Source of the DNA: Eubacteriales Family XIII. Incertae Sedis bacterium | Lineage (GTDB): Bacteria > Bacillota > Clostridia > Peptostreptococcales > Anaerovoracaceae | DNA: 13,479 bases | NCBI GenBank assembly: GCA_031263335.1 | Contig: JAISGB010000053.1 | Coordinates: forward strand, 1-13,479 | Direction: 5' to 3' | In this document: one piece after another, positions 7,104-13,479 of the stretch | How positions within the stretch are numbered: the stretch's first letter is position 1 | How the letters are laid out: each line of letters begins with the position of its first letter | Made by a program: the position numbers and the translations under genes | The notes under the pieces: generated by a model | Told to the model about the DNA's origin: nothing | Databases searched by the model: none | What the model saw: the letters and a program-made list of their open reading frames with translations, nothing else

Positions 7104-8399
7104 TATACCCTCTTCGGGACCCAACAGTTCATGAATCTCCGCGAGAGCTTGCCCCGCGCGATCCGCATGGCCCGACGCCGCAATATCGGGATTGCTCTCA
7201 TAACCCGCCTCGAGCGGCGCCACCGTGAACACGTTGCGGGTCCCATTGTTGTATTTATCAACCCAAGTCGGTATATAGCTCGCGCGTCCGCCTTCGAGCG
7301 CGCGGTCTGCCGGGTCATAGGTGAGCAGGACGCGGGCGATGATGCCCTGCTCCGTATATTTGGCCATGGAGGTGTCCAAGGTCTCCGTGCGCTGATTGGA
7401 GATGAAATTGCCCATCGACCAGAATACGGGCGTCTGTCTGCCGGTTGCCGGCGAGGTGATCAGTTCAAAGGGTTGAAGCACATGGGGATGGGACGCGAAG
7501 ATGACGTCCGCGCCGAACTCCGCGGCCGATTCCGCGACCCGCCTCTGCGCGTCGTTGGGTTGCCGTTCGTATTCGTTTCCCCAGTGGAACACGCAGATCA
7601 GTATCTCCGCTCCGTCCGCCCGCGCGCCGTCCATGGATCGCTTGACCTCCTGCATGTCCGCGTCCAAGGTGTCCAAGCCGAAGGAGTTGATCACGGCGCG
7701 GGTCGCGTCGCTCATGGAGATGCCGTTGATCGTACGGCCCGGCGTCTCATAGGTATAGGCGACGACGCCGATCCGTACGCCCTTCACCTCCGTGACCAAC
7801 CAATCCTTCTCCGAGGCGTCGCGGACGCTGCCCGTCACCAAGAGTCCCGCGTCCGAAGCGACGCCGATCGTGCGCGCGATGCCGTCCGGGCCGGAATCCA
7901 GCATATGGTTGTTCGCGGTGATCCCCACATCGAACCCCACATCCTTCAAGGTCGCGGCCAAGGGATCGGGCGTCGAAAACATCGGATACCCGCTGTACGG
8001 CTCGCCGCCGAAGGTGAGCTCGAGGTTGCAGACAGCGAGATCCGCGGATTCGATGTACGGGCGCACATAGGGGAAATACTCGCTGAAATCGTAATTGCCG
8101 TTCCCTCGGTTCGCCGCCTCGATCTGCGGGCTGTGTACGATGATGTCGCCCACACAGACGATGTCTATCTCGACGGGAGCGGGCGGGGACTCCTCGGGAA
8201 CCGTCTCCTCTCCCTCTTCGGGCGCGGCAGACGGAGAGGAAGTGGGATCGGCGAGGAACACATCGGTGATCAGATGATAGACGCCGAAGCCCAACGCCGC
8301 GAGAACGATGACGATGATGATCAGGGCAATCGCCCTGCGTCTTGCCTTCCGTCCGCGTCGGCGCGCGTGGCTTCTGCTCTGCGTTCGTTCAAGGGACAT
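7095..8399 (-). CDS. Membrane-anchored CapA-family protein (PGA_cap metallophosphatase fold)
   Basis: Predicted 434-residue envelope protein. A very basic N-terminus is followed by one membrane segment (about 23-42), then an acidic Pro/Ser/Glu linker (about 50-77), then a CapA domain from about 78 that would lie outside the membrane. Family motifs are visible: VCVGDIIVH (81-89), NLE (125-127), ANNHMLDSGPDG (162-173), FHWGNEYE (271-278), SHPHVLQPFE (303-312) and GNF (330-332); the His, Asn, Asp and Glu residues are the usual metal-site candidates. CapA/PgsA proteins act in poly-gamma-glutamate capsule synthesis in bacilli, but no pgsB, pgsC or other capsule gene is present, so the substrate is unknown. 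An ATG at 8405 abuts AGGAGG with no spacing; the ATG at 8399, six bases after AGGAGG (8406-8411), is the better start. It follows purF on the same strand, and the 3' end overlaps prmC. Confidence 0.9.
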   Translation of the reverse strand: MSLERTQSRSHARRRGRKARRRAIALIIIVIVLAALGFGVYHLITDVFLADPTSSPSAAPEEGEETVPEESPPAPVEIDIVCVGDIIVHSPQIEAANRGNGNYDFSEYFPYVRPYIESADLAVCNLELTFGGEPYSGYPMFSTPDPLAATLKDVGFDVGITANNHMLDSGPDGIARTIGVASDAGLLVTGSVRDASEKDWLVTEVKGVRIGVVAYTYETPGRTINGISMSDATRAVINSFGLDTLDADMQEVKRSMDGARADGAEILICVFHWGNEYERQPNDAQRRVAESAAEFGADVIFASHPHVLQPFELITSPATGRQTPVFWSMGNFISNQRTETLDTSMAKYTEQGIIARVLLTYDPADRALEGGRASYIPTWVDKYNNGTRNVFTVAPLEAGYESNPDIAASGHADRAGQALAEIHELLGPEEGILF

Positions 8400-8420
8400 C
8401 CGCATCCTCCTGTAAGGTTA

Positions 8421-8484
8421 ACGATTCAACATTTGAAACCCGGACTCCGGCAAAACTATCGCGCCCGCTGACTCGTTTTGATTT
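8421..8484 (-). repeat. Structured intergenic repeat, copy C (short, internally deleted, inverted)
   Basis: Read on the minus strand it begins TTTAAATCAAAAC (complement of 8472-8484), as copy B does at 5997-6009, then continues with CGCGATAGTTTTG and GGAGTCCGGGTT, also in copy B. After TTTCAA it jumps directly to TGTTGAATCGT, resembling the right arm GACTGTTGAATAGT of copy B. The central hairpin region is therefore missing. The end sequences ACGAGTCAGCGG and the complement of 8421-8432 (ACGATTCAACAT) are still partly complementary. It lies between the purF stop and the capA ribosome site, in the direction of their transcription. Confidence 0.65.
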
Positions 8485-8510
8485 AAACACTTTCGAGGGG
8501 CGCGTTGGCG

Positions 8511-9959
8511 CTATTTTCCGAACAGATTGATGATCGGCTTGTTGAACAGCCGGTTGTCCGGCTCGTTCGGCAGTTTCAACGGATAGTTCCCGCTGAAACA
8601 GGCGGTGCAGGGGGGACAGCCCTCCTCTTCCAAGATACGGGACAGTGTTTCGTGGGAAAGGTAGGCCAAGGAATCGGCGCCCAACATCTCCGCGACATCC
8701 TGCTCGGAGCGCCCCACGGCGATGAGCTTGTCCCGATCGGGTACATCGGTACCGAAGTAGCAGGGGTATCGGAACGGCGGCGCGGACACGCGCAGATGCA
8801 CCTCGGTGGCGCCCGCATCGCGCAGGGCGGAAACGATGCGCGCGGACGTCGTACCCCGGACGATGCTGTCGTCGATGAGGACGATCCGCTTGCCCGCCAC
8901 ATTCGCGGACAGGGGATTGAGCTTGAGCCGCACATCCCGTTCCCTGCGTCCTTGGGACGGCTGAATGAACGTTCGGCCGATGTATCGGTTCTTGATGAGT
9001 CCCGAGACATTCGGCAAGCCCGACGCCTCCGCGTAGCCCGCGGCCGCGGAGAGTCCCGAATCGGGGACGGCCACGATGATGTCCGCGTCCGCGCCGCATT
9101 CCCGCGCCAACGCGCGCCCCATCTTCCTGCGCGCCAACTCCACGCTGACCCCGTTTATGACGCTGTCGGGGCGTGAAAAATAGATGAACTCAAAACTGCA
9201 GAACGAGGGGTTTGCCTTGAGTCCCGAATCGATGGAGGTGAGCGCGCCGTCCTCGATGAGGATGATCTCCCCCGGCCTCACGTCGCGGATGAACTCGCCG
9301 CCTACCGCGTCGATGGCGCAGGTCTCGGACGCGAAGATATAATGCCCTCGCAACCTGCCGACGGACAGCGGGCGAAAACCGTTGGGATCCCGCGCGGCCA
9401 ACATCTTGCGGGGACTCATGGCCAACAGAGAGTACGCGCCCTTGATGCGGTGCATGGTGTTTTTCAGCGCCTCCTGGATGGAGGAGGACCGGAGCCGTTC
9501 CCGGACGATCTGATAGGCGATGATCTCGCTGTCCCCCGTGGAATGGAATATTCCCCCCTGCTGCTCGATTTCGTGGCGGAGGGCGCCGGCGTTGATCAGG
9601 TTCCCGTTGTGGGAGATGGCCAGATTGCCCTTGAAGTGGCTCACCGCGATGGGTTGGGCGTTTTCCGCGTTGCCGGCGCCCGTGGTGGAATAACGCACAT
9701 GGCCGATGGCTGAATTTCCGGGCATGGAACGGAGTTTCTTCTCGTCAAACACCTCCATCAGTAGTCCCAAATCCTTGCGGCAGGTGATCACGCCCGCGTT
9801 GTTGACCGCGATGCCGCAGGATTCCTGCCCCCGGTGTTGGAGGGAGAACAGCCCCAGAAAAGTGTCTATCGCCGGATTGATGTCGCCGGTCGGGGCGGAC
9901 GCGACGCCAAAGACGCCGCACTCCTCATGAATATGCCCATCCCATCGGCTATCTTCCAT
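8511..9959 (-). CDS. purF: Amidophosphoribosyltransferase PurF
   Basis: First committed step of purine synthesis: PRPP plus glutamine gives 5-phosphoribosylamine. 482 residues. Cys14 in EECGVFGV is the N-terminal nucleophile, exposed after removal of a 13-residue propeptide. The Ntn-type glutaminase domain covers about 14-240, with HRGQESCGI, RYSTTG and SHNGNL. The phosphoribosyltransferase domain carries the PRPP loop VLIDDSIVRGTTS (360-372). Cys254, Cys400, Cys451 and Cys454 match the four cysteines that hold a 4Fe-4S cluster in Bacillus-type PurF, making this the oxygen-sensitive type. The start is ATG 9959, with GGAG upstream inside pyrG; the open frame continues further upstream but that part is pyrG in another phase. 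It overlaps the pyrG end by 11 bases, implying coupled translation. No other pur gene is in the window. Confidence 0.97.
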   Translation of the reverse strand: MEDSRWDGHIHEECGVFGVASAPTGDINPAIDTFLGLFSLQHRGQESCGIAVNNAGVITCRKDLGLLMEVFDEKKLRSMPGNSAIGHVRYSTTGAGNAENAQPIAVSHFKGNLAISHNGNLINAGALRHEIEQQGGIFHSTGDSEIIAYQIVRERLRSSSIQEALKNTMHRIKGAYSLLAMSPRKMLAARDPNGFRPLSVGRLRGHYIFASETCAIDAVGGEFIRDVRPGEIILIEDGALTSIDSGLKANPSFCSFEFIYFSRPDSVINGVSVELARRKMGRALARECGADADIIVAVPDSGLSAAAGYAEASGLPNVSGLIKNRYIGRTFIQPSQGRRERDVRLKLNPLSANVAGKRIVLIDDSIVRGTTSARIVSALRDAGATEVHLRVSAPPFRYPCYFGTDVPDRDKLIAVGRSEQDVAEMLGADSLAYLSHETLSRILEEEGCPPCTACFSGNYPLKLPNEPDNRLFNKPIINLFGK

Positions 9960-11556
9960 ATTTTTTCTCCATGGATCTCTGCGTGAACGCCCGGAACAAC
10001 GGATGCGAACGATTCGGCCTGCTCTTGAATTCGGGATGATACTGCACGCCGATGAAAAAATCGTTGGCGGGTATCTCCACGGATTCCACCAACCGCCCAT
10101 CGGGTGATTGCCCCGCGATCTTCATGCCCAAGGCGTCGAACCGATCGCGATAGGTGTTGTTGAATTCATATCTGTGTCTGTGTCGTTCGCCGATCCCATC
10201 CCTCCCATAGGCGTCGCGCAGACCGGAACCCGGCGTGATCGCGCAGGGATAGGAGCCGAGGCGCATGGTCCCTCCTTTGGGGAGGTTTCCGTGCTGATCC
10301 GCCATGAGGTCGATGACCGGATCGGGGGAGGCGGCGTCAAACTCGGTGGAATTGGCGGCGGCAAGCCCGGCCGCGTTCCGCGCGAACTCGATGACCGCCA
10401 CCTGCATACCGAGGCAGATGCCGAGATAGGGGACATTGCGCTCCCGCGCGTAATTCGCCGCGACGATCATGCCCGGGATGCCCCGTTCCCCGAAGCCCCC
10501 GGGTACCAATATCCCGTTGCATTCCGACAGTATCGTCTCCGGCGTCCCGCATTCGAGGTTTTCGGATTCGATCCACTTGATCTCGACCATGGCGCCGATC
10601 TCGTAGCCGGCGTGCGCGAGCGCCTGCGCCACGGAGTAATAGGCGTCGTGCAACTTCGTGTACTTTCCGACCAAGCCGATGGTGATGAGCTTGTCCCGCG
10701 CCGCGACGCGGGCGAGCATGGACTTCCAGTCGGACATGTCCGGCGGCCCCGCCTCGATCTTCAGGTGCGCCAACACGATCTCACAGAAATTCTGTTCCTC
10801 CAACATGAGGGGCGCCTCATAGAGCAGGGTGATGTCCCTGTTTTCGATGACGTGGTCGGGCTTCACGTTGCAGAACAGGGCGATCTTTCGCCGGATGGCC
10901 TCATCGATGTGTCCCTGCGAGCGCACGACGATGATATCGGGGAAGATGCCGAGCGATTGCAGTTCCCGCACCGAATGTTGGGTGGGCTTGCTCTTGTATT
11001 CGTGTGAGGATTCCAGATAGGGTATCAAGGAAACGTGGATGAACATGCAGTTTTCCTTGCCGATCTCCATGCCGATCTGCCGAATGGCTTCCAGATAGGG
11101 TTGGCTCTCGATGTCGCCGATGGTGCCGCCGATCTCCGTGATGACGATGTCGGAATCGCTGCTGGCGCCGGCTTCGAAGATGAAGGACTTGATCTCGTCC
11201 GTGATATGGGGGATGACCTGGATCGTCTGCCCCAGATACTTCCCTTCCCGCTCCTTTTGCAACACGTTCCAATAGACCTTGCCCGTCGTGAGATTGGAAT
11301 ATTTGTTCAGATCGACGTCGATGAACCGCTCGTAATGCCCGAGGTCGAGATCGGTTTCCGCGCCGTCCTCCGTCACAAAGACCTCGCCGTGCTCGGTGGG
11401 ATTCATGGTGCCCGGGTCCACATTGATGTACGGATCCAATTTCTGCGCGGTCACCTTCAATCCGCAATCCTTCAACAGACGCCCGAGCGCCGACGCGGTG
11501 ATGCCCTTGCCCAAGCCCGAGACAACCCCTCCGGTCACAAAAATATACTTCGACAT
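9949..11556 (-). CDS. pyrG: CTP synthase PyrG
   Basis: Makes CTP from UTP, ATP and glutamine; 535 residues, a normal length. The N-terminal synthetase domain opens KYIFVTGGVVSGLGKG with the ATP loop at 10-17, followed by QKLDPYINVDPGTM and GEVFVTEDGAETDLDLGHYERF. The C-terminal class I glutamine amidotransferase domain has the nucleophile Cys381 in GICLGMQ, with His507 and Glu509 in YHPEF completing the triad. ATG 11556 is chosen because family members start M-x-KYIFVTGG and AAGGA lies about nine bases upstream; an in-frame GTG at 11562 is the alternative. The gap of 85 bases to larE contains no convincing promoter, and I did not see the GGGC-type initially transcribed sequence used for CTP control of pyrG in Bacillus. 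The last codons overlap the purF start. Confidence 0.97.
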   Translation of the reverse strand: MSKYIFVTGGVVSGLGKGITASALGRLLKDCGLKVTAQKLDPYINVDPGTMNPTEHGEVFVTEDGAETDLDLGHYERFIDVDLNKYSNLTTGKVYWNVLQKEREGKYLGQTIQVIPHITDEIKSFIFEAGASSDSDIVITEIGGTIGDIESQPYLEAIRQIGMEIGKENCMFIHVSLIPYLESSHEYKSKPTQHSVRELQSLGIFPDIIVVRSQGHIDEAIRRKIALFCNVKPDHVIENRDITLLYEAPLMLEEQNFCEIVLAHLKIEAGPPDMSDWKSMLARVAARDKLITIGLVGKYTKLHDAYYSVAQALAHAGYEIGAMVEIKWIESENLECGTPETILSECNGILVPGGFGERGIPGMIVAANYARERNVPYLGICLGMQVAVIEFARNAAGLAAANSTEFDAASPDPVIDLMADQHGNLPKGGTMRLGSYPCAITPGSGLRDAYGRDGIGERHRHRYEFNNTYRDRFDALGMKIAGQSPDGRLVESVEIPANDFFIGVQYHPEFKSRPNRSHPLFRAFTQRSMEKKYGR

Positions 11557-11641
11557 TGACACCTATCCTTTCTTTTTCGATCGACGCGGCCTTTGCGAAC
11601 CACAGCATCCGCCCAATGCCGCGCTATTTTCAATTTAAGTA

Positions 11642-12478
11642 TTAAACAGTTTTCGAATCCGTTTCAATCACCTCGTTCATGCTGCCCGTGCGATACCCCT
11701 TCAGATCCAAGGAGATATAGGTAAATCCGATCTCCGCAAATCGATCGCAGACGATCCGCCGCGTCTCGGCCTCCGTCAGCTTGGGGAATTCTCCGGGCAG
11801 GATCTCGATGCGCGCCTGTTCGCCGTCCTTGCCGTGTATGCGCACGCGCACCTGCGTGAAGCCGAGATCCAAGAGGAGTTGCTCGGCCCGGTCCACCATG
11901 CTCAGTTTTTTCACGTCGATCGTCTCCCCGTATGCGAACCGCGAGGACAGGCAGGCGAAGGACTGTTTGTTCCATGTGGGCAACCCCATATCCTTCGACA
12001 GGGCGCGGATATCGTCCTTCGAAAGCCCGGCTTCGCGCAGAGGACTCTTGATCCCCAGCTCGGCGACCGCCCGCAACCCGGGCCGGTAATCGCCTTCGTC
12101 GTCCGTGTTGCTGCCTTCGGCGATGTGAGAGATCCCCTCCCGCTTCGCGATGGCGCCGATCTTCTCAAAGAGTTCGCTCTTGCAGAGATAGCACCGGTTC
12201 GGAGGGTTTTGGGAGAATCCCTCGATATCCAATTCCTCGGAATCGGTGATGAAGTGGCGGATCCCGTGTTCCGCGCAGAACGCCGACGCCTCCTTTAATT
12301 CCCGTTCGGGGAAGGAGCAGGATCGGGCGGTGACGGCGATCACGCGATCCCGGAGCAGATCGTGGGCTGTTTTCAACAGAAATGTGGAGTCCACGCCGCC
12401 GGAAAACGCCACGGCGAGACTGCCGGAGCCGCGGATGATCGTTTTCATTTTTTCGAATTTCATCGCTCTGTCATTCAT
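11642..12478 (-). CDS. larE: ATP-dependent sacrificial sulfur transferase LarE
   Basis: LarE activates the pyridinium dicarboxylate precursor with ATP and supplies sulfur for the nickel-pincer nucleotide cofactor first found in lactate racemase. 278 residues. The PP-loop SGGVDS (26-31) binds ATP. CYLCK (96-100) is the conserved CxxC region. Cys176 in SFACLSSRF corresponds to the cysteine sacrificed as sulfur donor in Lactobacillus LarE. ATG 12478 is preceded by AGAGG and GGGGA; the open frame runs further upstream through the mnmA gap but without similarity to the family. No larA, larB or larC lies in the window, so either those genes are elsewhere or this is a relative with another sulfur target. 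It lies 100 bases after mnmA and 85 before pyrG on the same strand. Confidence 0.88.
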   Translation of the reverse strand: MNDRAMKFEKMKTIIRGSGSLAVAFSGGVDSTFLLKTAHDLLRDRVIAVTARSCSFPERELKEASAFCAEHGIRHFITDSEELDIEGFSQNPPNRCYLCKSELFEKIGAIAKREGISHIAEGSNTDDEGDYRPGLRAVAELGIKSPLREAGLSKDDIRALSKDMGLPTWNKQSFACLSSRFAYGETIDVKKLSMVDRAEQLLLDLGFTQVRVRIHGKDGEQARIEILPGEFPKLTEAETRRIVCDRFAEIGFTYISLDLKGYRTGSMNEVIETDSKTV

Positions 12479-12545
12479 CGCCTCTGTCCCCGTCCTTTCG
12501 GCGCGACCGCAAGACATCCGATTTTCGGTGGCCCACGCCCATGGG

Positions 12546-12575
12546 CGCGAGACGCGGCCGGGCCGCCGTCCCGCG
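12546..12575 (-). promoter_or_regulatory. GC-rich hairpin between mnmA and larE
   Basis: On the minus strand, just after the mnmA stop, a CGCGGGACG-CGGCC arm can pair with GGCCGCGTCTCGCG, with one bulge and one G-U pair. There is no T run, so it is not a classic terminator. It could protect the mnmA 3' end, attenuate readthrough to larE, or be a by-product of high GC. Confidence 0.3.
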
Positions 12576-12578
12576 ACG

Positions 12579-13479
12579 CTATCCCTTGATGACGCCGCCG
12601 CCCACAACGATATCCCCGTCATATAATACCACAGCTTGACCCTTTGTGACAGCCCGTTGCGGCTCATCGAAGATCACTTTGATCTCATCGTCGCCCGTCT
12701 GCACAACCGACGCGGGCGCAGCCTCGGAACCGGAACGTATCTTGGCGTATACGCGCAGGGGCGACGCGATGCGTGCGGAGGCGAGGAGATTGATGTCCCC
12801 CGCCGTGAGTTCCTTGCGAAACAGCGCGTCGCCGTTGCCGAGGACGACCTCGTTCGTCTCGGGACGGATCTCCGTGACGTACATGGGCTTGCCCCAAGAC
12901 GCGCCCAAACCCTTGCGTTGGCCGATGGTGTACCGAATCACGCCGCCGTGTTCGCCGAGCGCGCGACCCTCCGCGTCGATGAATCGGCCCTTCGGGCAAC
13001 GTCTCCCCGTATAAGCTTCTATGAAATCGCCGTAAGCGCCGTTGCGCACGAAACAGATGTCCTGGCTGTCGCGCTTGCGGGCATTGACAAAACCGCCCGA
13101 CTCCGCGATCCGCCGCACCTCCGTCTTGGTCAGTTCCCCGAGCGGGTAGACGGTGCGGGACAATTGGCGTTGCGTCAGCGTGTAGAGGAAATAGCTCTGA
13201 TCCTTGGCCTCGTCCTTCGCCTTGCGAAGCAGAAACCGGCCGTCCGCCCCGTCCCGATCCACGCGCGCGTAATGCCCCGTGACCAAACGATCGAAGCCCA
13301 ACGCCTCGGCGCGCCGAAACAGCCGTTCGTATTTGATGTGCCGATTGCAATCGATGCAGGGGTTGGGCGTGGCGCCGCGCACATAGGCGTCCGCGAACCG
13401 GTCGATGACCTCCCTGCGAAAATCGGACGAAAAATCGAATATATAGAAGGGTATGCCGAGGGTATGCGCGACGCGCGCG
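12579..13479 (-). CDS. mnmA: tRNA 2-thiouridylase MnmA (5' end outside window)
   Basis: ATP-dependent enzyme that thiolates U34 of tRNAs for Lys, Glu and Gln, using sulfur passed from a cysteine desulfurase. About 300 C-terminal residues are present; the frame stays open to the window edge, with ARVAHTLGIPFYIFDF as the first readable part, so the PP-loop is outside. ATPNPCIDCNRHIKY contains one catalytic cysteine in a CxxC arrangement, the Firmicute form (E. coli has DxxC). The second catalytic cysteine is in SQDICFV. TGHYAR, YTIGQRKGLG and the C-terminal beta-barrel ending VVGGGVIKG are all typical. A GTG at 13382 is an internal valine codon, not a start. It is the first gene of the leftward cluster seen here and is followed by larE. 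Confidence 0.96.
   Translation of the reverse strand, partial: ARVAHTLGIPFYIFDFSSDFRREVIDRFADAYVRGATPNPCIDCNRHIKYERLFRRAEALGFDRLVTGHYARVDRDGADGRFLLRKAKDEAKDQSYFLYTLTQRQLSRTVYPLGELTKTEVRRIAESGGFVNARKRDSQDICFVRNGAYGDFIEAYTGRRCPKGRFIDAEGRALGEHGGVIRYTIGQRKGLGASWGKPMYVTEIRPETNEVVLGNGDALFRKELTAGDINLLASARIASPLRVYAKIRSGSEAAPASVVQTGDDEIKVIFDEPQRAVTKGQAVVLYDGDIVVGGGVIKG

Noticed and set aside
7131..8471. Long open frame (446 codons) on the plus strand across the capA-like gene.
   Set aside because: It is antisense to a gene with clear CapA motifs, has an Arg/His-rich composition typical of a shadow frame, and resembles no family I know.
10108..11007. 299-codon plus-strand frame opposite pyrG.
   Set aside because: It is a shadow of pyrG, with no ribosome site and no recognisable domain.
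11557..11641. Attenuator or CTP-responsive leader before pyrG.
   Set aside because: CGCGGC/GCCGCG can pair over a long loop, but there is no T run and no convincing promoter or initial GGGC sequence.
11634..11650. On the minus strand AACTGTTTAATACT at the larE stop resembles the repeat arm GACTGTTGAATAGT (11 of 14 bases).
   Set aside because: No other conserved block of the repeat family is nearby and the match lies partly in the larE coding end. A-T rich chance similarity is enough.

Overview
The window looks like chromosome from a moderately GC-rich Clostridia-type Firmicute. The evidence is the rho-yqhQ(DUF1385)-prmC gene order, a Rho with a long low-complexity insert near its N-terminus, an MnmA of the CxxC type, a PurF of the Bacillus type (propeptide plus four cluster cysteines), strong AGGAGG-like ribosome sites and sigma-A-like promoters. 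No phage, plasmid, CRISPR, tRNA or rRNA was found. The genus cannot be read from this sequence.

Layout. Bases 1-114 are the right part of an intergenic repeat. Bases 127-3145 are a two-gene signalling unit: a promoter, a FIST-domain sensor protein and a soluble PAS hybrid histidine kinase, closed by a terminator near 3176-3222. Bases 3234-7103 are a housekeeping group on the same strand: rho with its own promoter and structured leader, yqhQ starting on the base after the rho stop, and prmC, with a second and larger repeat copy (5997-6215) between yqhQ and prmC. prmC meets a leftward cluster tail to tail with a 9-base overlap. That cluster reads, from right to left, mnmA (cut by the window edge), larE, pyrG, purF and a membrane-anchored CapA-like protein. 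pyrG and purF overlap by 11 bases. A short, internally deleted third repeat copy lies between purF and capA.

How the genes relate. FIST and kinase probably form one sensory pathway whose phosphorelay partner is elsewhere. Rho, YqhQ and PrmC are core functions (transcription termination, an uncharacterised membrane protein, release-factor methylation). mnmA and larE are both ATP-pyrophosphatase-fold sulfur enzymes. pyrG and purF are glutamine amidotransferases of pyrimidine and purine synthesis.

The least explained content is the repeat family. Three copies sit in three gene gaps. Copies A and B share short conserved blocks, but the outer hairpin stem has a different sequence in each and is still complementary. 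Copy B has 14-base inverted repeats near its ends and carries two related 32-34 base modules that copy A lacks. I do not recognise it as a named family. No gene gap exceeds 300 bases; the longest (3146-3388 and 6002-6233) are described below.
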